Positions 9,440 through 18,434 of a DNA stretch of 38,110 bases are shown here, piece after piece (positions within the stretch are counted from its first letter, which is position 1; each line of letters opens with the position of its first letter). The stretch lies in assembly GCA_013151255.1 (NCBI GenBank), contig JAADIQ010000078.1, positions 1 to 38,110 on the forward strand, given 5' to 3'. This stretch comes from Alphaproteobacteria bacterium (GTDB lineage: Bacteria; Pseudomonadota; Alphaproteobacteria; Caulobacterales; Parvularculaceae). A program made the translations under genes and the position numbers. The notes beneath the pieces are model-generated. The model did no database searches, was not told the origin of the DNA, and was given only the letters and a program-made list of their open reading frames with translations.

Positions 9440-10960
9440 TTATCGATTGCCGGATTGCGCTAATGCAGCCTTGGCCGCTGAGAACAGGGCTTGGGCTTTG
9501 TTCTCGCATTCGCGCTGTTCCATTTCCGGATCGGAATCAGCGACAATGCCGGCGCCGGCCTGAACATACATGCGCCCGTCTTTGACGATGGCGGTTCGAA
9601 GCGCAATGCAGGTGTCGACATTGCCATCGGCGGAAAAATAACCGATCGCGCCGCCATACACGCCGCGTGCGGAGCTTTCCAGCTCATCGATGATTTCCAT
9701 GGCGCGGATTTTTGGCGCGCCGGTGACGGTGCCGGCGGGAAAGCCTGCCGCGACCGCATCTACCGGGTGCACATCCTCGCGCAAATCACCAATCACATTG
9801 GAGGCTATATGCATGACGTGGCTGTAGCGTTCGATGTTGAAGCTTTCGGTAACGCGCACTGATCCGATTTTCGCCGACCGGCCGACATCATTGCGGCCAA
9901 GGTCTAATAACATCAGGTGTTCGGCGCGTTCTTTGGGGTCGGCGAGCAATTCAGCTTCGAGCGCTTTGTCCTGCGCCGGCGTCGCCCCACGCGGACGGGT
10001 GCCCGCAATCGGGCGGATGGTCACCTCGCCATCACGGACGCGGACCAGAATTTCCGGGCTGGAGCCGACCAGCGCGAAATCATCGAACTTCAGATAAAAC
10101 AGAAACGGCGACGGGTTTGACCGGCGCAACGCACGGTAAAGTTCAAACGGCGGCGCTGTAAATTCGGTTGAGAAGCGCTGGCTCAACACCACCTGAAAGA
10201 TGTCGCCGGCGGTGATATAGTCTTTGGCGCGCGCGATCTTATTACGGAACTCGGTTTCATCCGTATCCGATACAATGTCGATCGTCTGATTGGCGGGGAG
10301 CCTTTCTGCGATGGGAAACGCCAGCGGCGCGGCCAGGCTCTCGGCGGCGTCAGCCAGGCGCTCGCCGGCTCTGGCGTAGGCGGCCCGCGCGGAAACGCCC
10401 GGTTCCGCCCGCACCGGCGCGAATAACGAAATTTCCTGACCGACATTGTCAAACACCGCAACCAGCGTCGGGCGCATGAAAATCGCATCGGGTGCGTCCA
10501 GACCGCCGACGGGGCGAGGGCCCAGATGCTCCATCTGGCGCACCATATCATAGCCGAGATAGCCAAAGACGCCGGCGGCCATAGGGGGAAGGCTAGGGGG
10601 CGACGCGCCCGGCGGCGGTTTAATTTCGGACTCGGCGAACAGGCGCTTCAAATTCACCAGCGGCGCGCCTTCCTCATCGACAAACGCTGACGCATCGCTC
10701 GCTGCATTGCGGTTGATCTGCGAGCGGCCGCCAAAACTGCGCCATAAAATATCCGGCTTGAAGCCGATGATAGAATAACGCCCGAGCTGTTCGCCGCCTT
10801 CCACCGATTCCAGCAGGATGGCGTTGCTGCGGGCGCCGGCAAGCTTCAAAAACGCCGATACCGGCGTCTCGAGATCGCTCACCAGACGGCGCTGGACGAG
10901 CTGGGCGCGGCCATCCCGGTAGTTCTTTTCAAATTCCGGAAATTCCGGCGTCAGCGTCAT
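9440..10960 (-). CDS. trpE: anthranilate synthase component I
   Basis: Converts chorismate to anthranilate using ammonia from TrpG. The 506-aa protein has the N-terminal tryptophan-binding motif (ILLESVEGGEQLGRYS) expected for feedback inhibition. The complete chorismate-binding domain includes IRPIAGTRPRG, LLDLGRNDVGR, GTVTGAPKIRAME and YVQAGAGIVADSDPE. It is not fused to TrpG, unlike the TrpEG of rhizobia. Its ATG overlaps the stop of the upstream foldase gene by four bases, so it is probably transcribed and translated with it. No leader peptide or attenuator could fit in that overlap. Confidence 0.97.
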   Translation of the reverse strand: MTLTPEFPEFEKNYRDGRAQLVQRRLVSDLETPVSAFLKLAGARSNAILLESVEGGEQLGRYSIIGFKPDILWRSFGGRSQINRNAASDASAFVDEEGAPLVNLKRLFAESEIKPPPGASPPSLPPMAAGVFGYLGYDMVRQMEHLGPRPVGGLDAPDAIFMRPTLVAVFDNVGQEISLFAPVRAEPGVSARAAYARAGERLADAAESLAAPLAFPIAERLPANQTIDIVSDTDETEFRNKIARAKDYITAGDIFQVVLSQRFSTEFTAPPFELYRALRRSNPSPFLFYLKFDDFALVGSSPEILVRVRDGEVTIRPIAGTRPRGATPAQDKALEAELLADPKERAEHLMLLDLGRNDVGRSAKIGSVRVTESFNIERYSHVMHIASNVIGDLREDVHPVDAVAAGFPAGTVTGAPKIRAMEIIDELESSARGVYGGAIGYFSADGNVDTCIALRTAIVKDGRMYVQAGAGIVADSDPEMEQRECENKAQALFSAAKAALAQSGNR

Positions 10961-12852
10961 AGGCCGTCACTGAAAATCGCATCGAGCCGCGTCTGATTGA
11001 TTTTGACATCAAAATCGTCACGCACAGCGACAACGAACGCATCGACCAGTTCCTGATCAAGTTGATAACCCAGATATTGTTCAAACGCATTGACCTGCTC
11101 TGGCGGGACCTGGTTTGGCGAATAGCCAATCTGACGGATTTCGGCGATGATTTGCGCCTCGCCCAATGCCGCTGGCCCGGAGACCAGATCGCCCTTGGTC
11201 GCGGTGAAAATCTGTTGGTTGAAGGCCGATGAGATCGCTTCATTTTCAAACCGCCGGTCGATTAGGAGTTGCGTCGGCGTGCGATCGAACTGACTGGCCG
11301 CCTCATCAAGGCTCTGGCCGTCAGCTACAGCGTCGCGAATGCCGCGCACTGTATCGGAAATGCGTTGCAGGCGTTCCTGCTTGCGCCAGCGTCGGTCGAC
11401 ATCATCTTGTACGTCAGCAAAGGGTTTGAGCGCCGGCGGTTTTATTTCCCGCAAGGCAACGAAGAAATACCCGTCGCGGGCGGCAAGATCGAGCGCTTCG
11501 GATTCTTCGCCCTCGTCCAGCGCGAATACTTCCGACAACGCTTCGCCAGGAACCTTGTCGATAATTGCGCCGCCGGGGGTAAAGCTGTAGCGGTCAACCG
11601 GGCCGATGGTTTGCACTCCAAAACCGGCCTCCTCTGCGGCGACGCGCAGACCCGCGCCGCTGTCGCGCACTTCCTCAATCGTATCGATGGCGCTAAGCAG
11701 CGCGCGTCTTGTATCCTGATCGAGATATTGCGCTTCAATTTCCGCGCGGACATCTTCGAAGGTCGTGGTTTCAGGCGGGGTGATATTAGCGATTTGCACC
11801 ACCGTCCAACCGAACGAGCTGCGCACCGGATCGGTTATGGCGCCAGCTTCCAGCTCAGCGCCAAAAGCCGCATCGGCAACCGCCGGATCGAGAATATCGC
11901 GCTTTTGCGCATCGGTGAACGTCACCGCAGCAAGATCTAGCCCGCGTTCGTTGGCGATGTTTTCAAACGGTTTGCCTTGGCGCAGCGCCGCACTTGTGGC
12001 CAAGGCCTCTGGTTCGGTTTTGTAAGTAACCTGATAGACCGTGCGCCGTTCCGGCTTGTCGTAGACGCGTTCTTTATTCAGATCGTAAAGCCGCCTGATT
12101 TCCTCTTCCGGCGCTTTGAGGGTTTTGCGGAAGTCTTCGTTCTTCAACACCAGAAGATCGAAGCTGCGATATTCCGGGGCGGTAAAGGCCGCCGGGTTTT
12201 CCTGATAATAGGTTTCCAGATCCGCCGGCATTGGCTCAGCGGCCTTGCCGGACATTTCTTCTGTGACAATCAAATACCCAATATCGCGGCGCTCAGTGTC
12301 GCGCAGCAGCATCGCTTCAACAAACGGATCGGGCGCCGGCGCGCGCGCGGCAAGTGCGTTGATGAGTTGGTTGCGCTTTAACTCTTCGCCGACACGGCGT
12401 TCAAAGTCGCTGACCGTTAGATTATTCTGTTGCAGGATGCTCTGCAGGGTCGCCGGGTCGAATTTGCCGGTCGCCGGGTTTTGAAAGTTTTCATTTTCCT
12501 GCAGGTAATCGCGCACCAATGCGCGCGGCATAGCGAGTTGCATTTTGTCGGCGAACTGATCGAGCGCCGAGGTGGTGGTGATGGCGGCGACGATCTGGTC
12601 GTTGAGGCCTGAAGCGAGGGCGTCTTCGCGCGTATAGGAGCCGCCGGATTCATTGCGCTGGGACTGGATGGCGCGGTTGAATTCATTCTGCACATATTGT
12701 TGTGAAAAGCTCTGGCCGCCGACGGTCACCGCAGCGGTTCCCGAAAGCTGTCCTATATCTGGCACGCCAAAAAGTGCGAAAGCCAGGATCAGCAATATCA
12801 CGATAAACCATGCGGTTGCGCCTTTAAGCGCATTGCGTACCTGACTAAGCAT
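10957..12852 (-). CDS. PpiD/SurA-type periplasmic peptidyl-prolyl isomerase
   Basis: Membrane-anchored folding factor for proteins crossing the inner membrane. The start is set at 12852 (MLSQVRNALKGATAWF), preceded by GAGG; the frame runs 24 codons further upstream without support. The 631-aa product has one N-terminal membrane helix (about 12-31), a SurA_N-like helical region with Ala/Asn-rich substrate-binding character (35-240), and a parvulin (PPIC) domain around 240-360. A long C-terminal helical part completes it. In the family PpiD is the usual name. It lies next to trpE and is divergent from tpiA, an order also recalled from other alphaproteobacteria. Confidence 0.9.
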   Translation of the reverse strand: MLSQVRNALKGATAWFIVILLILAFALFGVPDIGQLSGTAAVTVGGQSFSQQYVQNEFNRAIQSQRNESGGSYTREDALASGLNDQIVAAITTTSALDQFADKMQLAMPRALVRDYLQENENFQNPATGKFDPATLQSILQQNNLTVSDFERRVGEELKRNQLINALAARAPAPDPFVEAMLLRDTERRDIGYLIVTEEMSGKAAEPMPADLETYYQENPAAFTAPEYRSFDLLVLKNEDFRKTLKAPEEEIRRLYDLNKERVYDKPERRTVYQVTYKTEPEALATSAALRQGKPFENIANERGLDLAAVTFTDAQKRDILDPAVADAAFGAELEAGAITDPVRSSFGWTVVQIANITPPETTTFEDVRAEIEAQYLDQDTRRALLSAIDTIEEVRDSGAGLRVAAEEAGFGVQTIGPVDRYSFTPGGAIIDKVPGEALSEVFALDEGEESEALDLAARDGYFFVALREIKPPALKPFADVQDDVDRRWRKQERLQRISDTVRGIRDAVADGQSLDEAASQFDRTPTQLLIDRRFENEAISSAFNQQIFTATKGDLVSGPAALGEAQIIAEIRQIGYSPNQVPPEQVNAFEQYLGYQLDQELVDAFVVAVRDDFDVKINQTRLDAIFSDGL

Positions 12853-12910
12853 ATTCGCCTCACTTTTTTGCGGCCATGTCGCGCCGCCGTTCAAATCGGC
12901 GCGTAACCTA

Positions 12911-13012
12911 GAGCGCATTCGCAAAAGTGGGAACCGGTTTTGCGAAAAAATGCGCGTTAAAACAAAAAACTAGACCACGTTCTCCGATCCCACGCTTGTG
13001 AACGTGGTCTAG
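12911..13012. repeat. mosaic intergenic palindromic repeat, copy A
   Basis: Two palindromic blocks lie side by side in the ppiD-tpiA divergent gap. The first (12911-12955) folds around the core GTGGGAACCGGTTTT, with arms GCGCATTCGCAAAA and TTTTGCG...ATGCGC. The second is a perfect 13-bp inverted repeat, CTAGACCACGTTC (12970-12982) and its complement (13000-13012), with a 17-nt loop. Both blocks recur in this window at 18285-18382 and 19469-19590. The rest of the gap (12853-13137) shows no gene. Confidence 0.8.
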
Positions 13013-13137
13013 GCGCGCCCTCGTTTGGGGACAAGGCGGCAATGATGAGAAGATGGGAATAGGGGCGGGTTTCAACGGCTGCTCTGGACAGGCATCAAGC
13101 CATCGCCTAACTCCGGGCTTCAATTCTGGAGGCTTAA

Positions 13138-13863
13138 ATGCGGGCTTTGATTGCCGGAAACTGGAAAATGCATGGCCTCGCCGCGTCCAGGTGTGAGGTT
13201 GCGGCGCTGGCTGACAAGATGAAGGCCTCAGCGCCAGCAGATTGCGACGTCTTGATCTGCCCGCCGGCGACGCTGGTGGCGGCCTTCGCAAAGGACTTTT
13301 CCGGCGCGGCCATCCAATTTGGCGGCCAGGACTGCCATGCCGTGCCGAGCGGGGCGCATACTGGCGATATCAGCGCGGAGATGTTTGCCGACGCTGGCGC
13401 GGCTTTCGTGATTGTCGGCCATTCCGAACGGCGTGCGGACCATGGCGAGAGCGACGCCGAAGTCCGCCTCAAGGCCGAGGCGGTGCTGCGGGCAGGGCTG
13501 ACGCCAATAATCTGCGTTGGCGAGAGCGAAGCCGAACGCAAAGCCGGCACGGCGCTCGATGTTGTCGGCGCGCAGCTGGAGCGGTCCTTGCCCGAGACCA
13601 GCGCAGACTTTGTTATTGCCTATGAGCCGGTCTGGGCGATCGGGACGGGGCTAACGCCGACGCTGGCGGACATCGCCGAGATGCACGGCTTTATCCGCTC
13701 GAACACCCGCAAAGATGTGCGCATCCTCTATGGCGGCTCGGTCAAGCCGGGCAATGCGACGGAAATTCTCGCCATCGACAATGTTAACGGTGCGCTGGTC
13801 GGCGGCGCCAGTCTGAAGGCGGACGACTTTTATCCAATCGTTATGGCCGGCGGCAAACAATAA
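13138..13863 (+). CDS. tpiA: triose-phosphate isomerase
   Basis: Interconverts dihydroxyacetone phosphate and glyceraldehyde 3-phosphate. The 241-aa product is slightly short for the family but complete. The catalytic residues are Lys10 (AGNWKMHG), His95 (VGHSERR) and Glu163 ([11 protein letters not shown]), and the phosphate loop [10 protein letters not shown] is present. GGAGG precedes the ATG by a normal distance. It starts a plus-strand run of four genes with gaps of 10 bp or less, apart from an 11-bp gap before the third gene. Confidence 0.97.
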   Translation: MRALIAGNWKMHGLAASRCEVAALADKMKASAPADCDVLICPPATLVAAFAKDFSGAAIQFGGQDCHAVPSGAHTGDISAEMFADAGAAFVIVGHSERRADHGESDAEVRLKAEAVLRAGLTPIICVGESEAERKAGTALDVVGAQLERSLPETSADFVIAYEPVWAIGTGLTPTLADIAEMHGFIRSNTRKDVRILYGGSVKPGNATEILAIDNVNGALVGGASLKADDFYPIVMAGGKQ

Positions 13864-13873
13864 TGGACAGGTT

Positions 13874-14827
13874 ATGCGTGTGACACCTCTTTTCGTCCTT
13901 GTCGTTCTGTTGCTTGCTGTGGCCGGGGTCTCCGGCTGTGCGACCTGGAGTGCGGAACGCAAAGCGCCGATGGTCGGTGAGTGGATCGACGTCGAGGGCG
14001 AGCGCATCCACGCCTTCACCGCAGGCCCGCGCGATGGAGACAAACCGCCGGTGGTGCTCATTCATGGCGCCAGCGCAAATTTGCGCGATATGCAGATGTC
14101 GTTGGGCGAGAAGCTGTCGCGCGACCGTTTTGTGGTGATGGTCGACCGGCTCGGACGCGGCTATTCTGAGCGTCCTAAGGACGGTTATGCGCTGGACGTA
14201 CAGGCGCGCTATATTCACGGCGTCGTTCAGTCCTATGGCCTCAAAAACCCGCTTGTGGTCGGCCAGAGCCTCGGCGGCGCGGTGGCCTTGAATTACGCTC
14301 TTCAGTATCAGGAAGAAATGACCGGTCTGGTTTTGCTGGCGCCGGTGAGCCATCAATGGCCGGGCGGCATTGCGTGGTATAATAGCGCCTCGCAAATTCC
14401 CGTGGTCGGTTTTTTGTTGCGCCGGCTGGTGATACCGATTTATGGCCAGCTTGCCGCCGAAGACGGTATTGAGGAGACGTTCCTGCCGGATGCGGCGCCG
14501 GAAAACTACTATCAACGCTCCGGCCTGGCGCTGCTTTTCCGGCCCGGTGATTTCAGGAGCAACGCCTCTGACATCGCGCATCTCAAGCAGGAAATCATCC
14601 GCCAACAGGACCGCTATGGCGAGTTGCAATTGCCGGTGGCGATTATGACCGGGACCAGCGACACAACCGTCAGTCCCGAAATTCATTCTAAAACGCTTGC
14701 GACGCAAATCGACGGCGCGACGCTGACGCTGTTTCCTGACACCGGGCATGCGCTGCATCACTCACAAACCGAAAAGATCATCGAGACCATCGACCAGCTT
14801 TCGGCTGCTGACGCAGCGATGCGTTGA
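13874..14827 (+). CDS. alpha/beta-hydrolase lipoprotein
   Basis: Serine hydrolase of the alpha/beta fold, probably lipid-anchored. The signal peptide ends in a lipobox VSGC with Cys22. The catalytic triad can be read as Ser132 in the nucleophile elbow GQSLGG, Asp263 in TGTSDTTVSP and His292 in DTGHALHH. The oxyanion-hole motif IHGASAN is at about residue 63. The substrate cannot be told. It starts 10 bp after tpiA and is probably in the same transcript, although there is no evident metabolic link. Confidence 0.87.
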   Translation: MRVTPLFVLVVLLLAVAGVSGCATWSAERKAPMVGEWIDVEGERIHAFTAGPRDGDKPPVVLIHGASANLRDMQMSLGEKLSRDRFVVMVDRLGRGYSERPKDGYALDVQARYIHGVVQSYGLKNPLVVGQSLGGAVALNYALQYQEEMTGLVLLAPVSHQWPGGIAWYNSASQIPVVGFLLRRLVIPIYGQLAAEDGIEETFLPDAAPENYYQRSGLALLFRPGDFRSNASDIAHLKQEIIRQQDRYGELQLPVAIMTGTSDTTVSPEIHSKTLATQIDGATLTLFPDTGHALHHSQTEKIIETIDQLSAADAAMR

Positions 14828-14838
14828 GGCGATAAAAT

Positions 14839-15231
14839 ATGCTGCGCTCGCTCCTCTCCATTATCGTTGCAGTCATTATCGGGCTGACAACGGCAAAATT
14901 TGTCGAGGGCGCGGGCGCGGCGCTATTGGGCGATGAAACCGCATCGCTGTCTTATAATTTACTCCTCGCCCTCGGCTGGCTGGCGGGCGCTTTTGCAGCG
15001 GCGACAATAGCGATGTTGCTCGGCAAGCGCTGGGCGCCGCTCGGCTTCCTCGCTGGCGCGTCGATGTTTTTTTCCGCCGTCATGACACTAATGTCGTTTT
15101 CGCTGAGCTGGTTCTTATGGCCGGTCTCTGCGCTCGCGACCGGCGCCGGCGCACTGGCGGCAGTGAAGCTTTTAAAGGCGCAGATGGCTTATCCGGGGGC
15201 GACGGAACGAAAGGATTTGTTCGTTGACTAA
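14839..15231 (+). CDS. small membrane protein of unknown function
   Basis: A 130-aa protein with four predicted membrane helices (about 3-22, 38-62, 66-86, 90-113) and a short charged tail. No family was recognised. It begins 11 bp after the hydrolase gene, and its end overlaps the TTG start of the Nudix gene by eight bases, so the two are likely co-translated. Codon use and GC resemble its neighbours. Confidence 0.8.
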   Translation: MLRSLLSIIVAVIIGLTTAKFVEGAGAALLGDETASLSYNLLLALGWLAGAFAAATIAMLLGKRWAPLGFLAGASMFFSAVMTLMSFSLSWFLWPVSALATGAGALAAVKLLKAQMAYPGATERKDLFVD

Positions 15232-16012
15232 CCAGACCATTCCGGCGGCGACCATATTATTGTTGCGCGATCAACCGGCTTTTGAAGTGCTGATGGTTGA
15301 GCGCCACGCCAATATCGCTTTTGCCGGCGGTGCGCTGGTGTTTCCGGGCGGGCGCATCGCCAAGGGCGATTACGACCCCGCATGGGCGCGATGGGTGAGC
15401 GATTTTGATGCGATTACGGAGGAACAGCGCGCGCCGCGCATTGCCGCGATCCGCGAGGCGTTTGAGGAGAGCGGGATATTGCTGGCGAAGCGCAAGGGCG
15501 AGGCGGCTTATGTTGATGACGCCTACGTCCAATCGCTGACGCCGCAGCGCAAGATTGTTGAAGATGATGACGCCAAATTCCTTGAGCTTATCAAGGCCGA
15601 GAAGCTTGTTCTGGCTTGCGATGCGCTGTGCCTGTTCGCACGCTGGGCGCCGCCGGCAGCTGTGCGTCACCGGCGTTTCGATACCTGGTTCTTTGTCGCC
15701 AAAACCCCGGCGGAACAACAAGCGCGCGAGGACGGCAATGAGGCGACCGAAGCGCTGTGGACGACGCCCACCGCCGCGCTTGAGGCGTGCGACAGCGGCA
15801 CGCGCAAAATGATTTTCCCTACGTCGCGCAATCTTGAACTATTGGATGTCAGCGACAGCGCCGACGCCGCCATCGGGTTTGCCGGCGAGCGGACAATAGA
15901 GTTGGTGCAACCGGAAATCATCGAGCGCGACGGCGAGAAATTTCTCACCATTCCAGACCATCTCGGCTATCCGGTGACCGAAGAAGCGCTGGAAACAGCG
16001 TTCAGGAGTTAG
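15224..16012 (+). CDS. Nudix hydrolase (NUDT19-like)
   Basis: Nudix-fold hydrolase, a family that cleaves nucleoside-diphosphate-linked compounds such as CoA derivatives. The Nudix box is split by an insertion of about 35 residues: FPGGRI (near residue 39) and then REAFEESGI (near 81). This layout is seen in NUDT8/NUDT19-like enzymes, some of which act on acyl-CoA; the substrate here is inference. The product is 262 aa. It starts with TTG at 15224, supported by AAGGA eight bases before; no ATG is available at the N-terminus. Its 3' end overlaps the convergent CPBP gene by 11 bp. Confidence 0.87.
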   Translation: MTNQTIPAATILLLRDQPAFEVLMVERHANIAFAGGALVFPGGRIAKGDYDPAWARWVSDFDAITEEQRAPRIAAIREAFEESGILLAKRKGEAAYVDDAYVQSLTPQRKIVEDDDAKFLELIKAEKLVLACDALCLFARWAPPAAVRHRRFDTWFFVAKTPAEQQAREDGNEATEALWTTPTAALEACDSGTRKMIFPTSRNLELLDVSDSADAAIGFAGERTIELVQPEIIERDGEKFLTIPDHLGYPVTEEALETAFRS

Positions 16013-16628
16013 CAGGCGCGCTATCGCGTCGATAGGCGTCAATTGCGCGCTTGGTGTAAATCAGCGCCACATAGTCATAAAGCCCATGGGTGATAACCGG
16101 CGCCAGCAAACTGTCCGTATAAACATAAACCACGCCAAGATAAACGCCAACCAGGCCGGCAATCACCGCGTAGAGAATGGTGCGCATATGCAGCAAGCCG
16201 AAGATAATGTTGGAGGCGATGAGCGCGACAGCAACCGGCGCAAATCCGCTAATCCAGCTTTGTACTACGCCGCGAAATAGAAATTCCTCAGCGACCCCGG
16301 CGACAATCGCCATCGCGATGATGCGCGGCGTGGTGAATTCAAAACCGATTTCGGAGAAAAATTTAATCTGGCTGTCGCGAAAGGCGGCAAGGGTCGGGTT
16401 TTGCGTATTGGAAAACCACCACAAGAACAGCGCAAGCGGCAATGTTGCGATGACGCCCACCAGAACCGCATCAACGGAGGGGGATAGTTGCGGCGCGATC
16501 GGCGTTCCAATGAGCCAACCCAGCACGATGGCGGCAACGCCCATCGCCACCGTGCCGCCGACGACGGTTGCGAATATGCGTTGTTCGGACGCCTTGGGCT
16601 GTATTTGATCAGAACTCATTTGCGACAT
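16002..16628 (-). CDS. CPBP-family intramembrane metalloprotease
   Basis: CAAX-protease/bacteriocin-processing (CPBP, ABI) family membrane protease. The three family motifs are present: EEFLFRG (Glu114, Glu115, Arg119), FGLLH (His147) and HGLYD (His181, Asp185). The 208-aa product has about six membrane helices. The substrate is unknown. Its ATG begins right after the TAA (16629-16631) that ends the conserved C-terminal frame of the upstream ATPase gene, consistent with one minus-strand transcript. It converges with the Nudix gene. Confidence 0.9.
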   Translation of the reverse strand: MSQMSSDQIQPKASEQRIFATVVGGTVAMGVAAIVLGWLIGTPIAPQLSPSVDAVLVGVIATLPLALFLWWFSNTQNPTLAAFRDSQIKFFSEIGFEFTTPRIIAMAIVAGVAEEFLFRGVVQSWISGFAPVAVALIASNIIFGLLHMRTILYAVIAGLVGVYLGVVYVYTDSLLAPVITHGLYDYVALIYTKRAIDAYRRDSAPANS

Positions 16629-16639
16629 TTACCGGCGTT

Positions 16640-18103
16640 TCAACGTGCCAAGCAGCCCGCGCACAAGCTCGCGCGCGAGTGTGCGCGCGGCGGTTTTGAA
16701 CGCCGCCTCGCTGATGGTCTGCCGGTTTGACCTACGCCGCCGCGGCGCTCTCCTCGGGGCTCTTCGCGTGGTCTTGCGGGGTTTTTCTTTTTCAGCGCGT
16801 CGGCGCGCTTTTTCCTCGCGCTCAGCAATGGCCTCGGCGCGTTTATGCAACACTTCGTAGGCGGATTTGCGATCGATGGTTTGGTCATATTTATCGGAGA
16901 CATTTGCAGCACCGCCCGGCGTTCAGCTTTGGTGACCGGGCCCATGCGCGAGGCGGGCGGGCGGATCAGCGTTTGCTGGACAATGCCGGGAACGCCTTTG
17001 CTGGCCAGGGTCGAGACCAGCGCCTCGCCAATGCCAAGCTCGGTAATCACATCGACGGTTTTGAAATCGGGGTTGGCGCGAAAAGTTTCGGCCGCAGCGC
17101 GAACAACCCGCTGCTCGCGCGGCGTAAACGCGCGCAGCGCATGTTGCACACGGTTGCCAAGCTGGCTGGAAACGCTATCGGGCACATCAAGCGGGTTTTG
17201 CGTGACGAAAAACACGCTGACGCCTTTGGAGCGGATCAGGCGAACAACCTGCTCAACCTTTTTGAGCAGCGCCTTTGGCGCTTCGTTAAACAATAAATGC
17301 GCCTCGTCGAAAAAGAACACCAGCCTGGGCTTTTCCGGGTCGCCGATTTCCGGCATTTCCTCAAACAGCTCCGACAATAGCCACAACAAGAATGTAGCGT
17401 AGAGTTTCGGTGTTTGCATGAGTTTATCGGCGGCGAGGATGTTGATGATGCCCGCGCCGGTCTCGTCGGTGCGCAAAAAGTCATCAAGCTCCAGCGCCGG
17501 CTCGCCAAAGAACTTGTCGGCGCCCTGTTCTTCCAACGCCAGCAGGCGCCGTTGAATGGCGCCGACGCTGGCTTTTGAAACATGGCCATATTCGGCCGAC
17601 AATTCCTTCGACCGGTTCGCCACCTCGACCAGCAGCGCGCGCAAATCCTTCAGGTCCAAAAGCAACAGCCCCTCATCGTCAGCAAGACGAAAGGCCAGCG
17701 TCAAAACGCCCTCCTGAGTGTCATTGAGCCCCAACAGCGCCGCCAACAGCAACGGGCCCATTTCGGTTACGGTGGCGCGAATAGGATGTCCCTGTTTGCC
17801 GAACAAATCCCAAAAGCACACCGGATAGGCGCCCGGCTCATAGGGTTCGAGCCCGACCACATTCGCGCGCTTGCTGAGGAAGTCCTTCATCTTTACCGGC
17901 TGCGATATGCCTGACAAATCACCCTTCACGTCAGCCACAAACACCGGCACGCTCGCATCAGACAGGCCCTCGGCGATAATCTGTAGCGTGACGGTTTTGC
18001 CCGTACCGGTGGCGCCGGCGATCAGCCCATGGCGATTGGCGTATTTCAGATCGAGATATTCCGGGCGTTTGCTTTTGCCGAGAAAAATTGCGCTTTCCGT
18101 CAT
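16640..18103 (-). CDS. HerA-like ATPase, DUF853 family (C-terminus frameshifted)
   Basis: FtsK/HerA-superfamily ATPase of the DUF853 group; the cellular role is not established. Walker A is GATGTGKT (residues 30-37) and Walker B is LVFFFDEAH (261-269). GGAG precedes the ATG. The first 403 residues read as a normal family member. From codon 403 (16895-16897) this frame becomes unlike the family ([15 protein letters not shown]...). The neighbouring frame instead gives [20 protein letters not shown] and ends [20 protein letters not shown] at a TAA at 16629. That is the expected C-terminus, so one base appears missing. It may be a real mutation, a sequence error or, less likely, programmed frameshifting. 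Confidence 0.88.
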   Translation of the reverse strand: MTESAIFLGKSKRPEYLDLKYANRHGLIAGATGTGKTVTLQIIAEGLSDASVPVFVADVKGDLSGISQPVKMKDFLSKRANVVGLEPYEPGAYPVCFWDLFGKQGHPIRATVTEMGPLLLAALLGLNDTQEGVLTLAFRLADDEGLLLLDLKDLRALLVEVANRSKELSAEYGHVSKASVGAIQRRLLALEEQGADKFFGEPALELDDFLRTDETGAGIINILAADKLMQTPKLYATFLLWLLSELFEEMPEIGDPEKPRLVFFFDEAHLLFNEAPKALLKKVEQVVRLIRSKGVSVFFVTQNPLDVPDSVSSQLGNRVQHALRAFTPREQRVVRAAAETFRANPDFKTVDVITELGIGEALVSTLASKGVPGIVQQTLIRPPASRMGPVTKAERRAVLQMSPINMTKPSIANPPTKCCINAPRPLLSARKKRADALKKKNPARPREEPRGERRGGVGQTGRPSARRRSKPPRAHSRASLCAGCLAR

Positions 18104-18284
18104 GATATCTCCGCCAGCGCCGCCTCGCGGTCGCCATAAAACGCTGATCGATAAGGGGCTGCGGCAGCGACAGCAAGGGGCAATAGCTTCAGATATGTGA
18201 TTTTACAGACGATTGGACGCGGAACAAATCATTTACCAAGCTCGGAAAATCCGGTAGTTTCCAATGTCTCGCGCGGGGTATAGC
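18104..18284. other. intergenic stretch without recognised gene
   Basis: The region upstream of the DUF853 gene, up to repeat copy B, holds no reading frame that looks coding; the frames present are shadows. It presumably contains the minus-strand promoter, but no convincing promoter motif was identified. Confidence 0.5.
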
Positions 18285-18382
18285 GTCAGGCGAAAAAGTG
18301 GGAACCGGTTTTTCGCAAAATCTGGCGCGCTGAAAAAACCTAGATCATTGGACGATTTCTTTTAATCGCCCAATGATCTAGG
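18285..18382. repeat. mosaic intergenic palindromic repeat, copy B
   Basis: It shares the perfect 15-mer GTGGGAACCGGTTTT (18298-18312) with copy A, flanked by GCGAAAAA/TTTTTCGC arms. Next comes a separate long hairpin: 13 perfect pairs (18339-18351 with 18370-18382), an A-C mismatch, five more pairs and a 6-nt loop. The hairpin position corresponds to the CTAGACCACGTTC hairpin of copy A, but its sequence differs (CCTAGATCATTGG). It lies in the divergent gap between the DUF853 and Ala-rich genes. Confidence 0.8.
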
Positions 18383-18434
18383 GACGCTCCAATTCAACAG
18401 CGTGAGACACGCGTATACAGAAAGAAGGGCCATC

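Noticed and set aside
10950-10970. trp attenuator or leader peptide before trpE
   Set aside because: trpE overlaps the upstream foldase gene by four bases, leaving no room for a leader.
13841-14761. 306-aa minus-strand frame opposite the hydrolase
   Set aside because: Mirror frame of the alpha/beta-hydrolase, which has a signal peptide and a complete triad.
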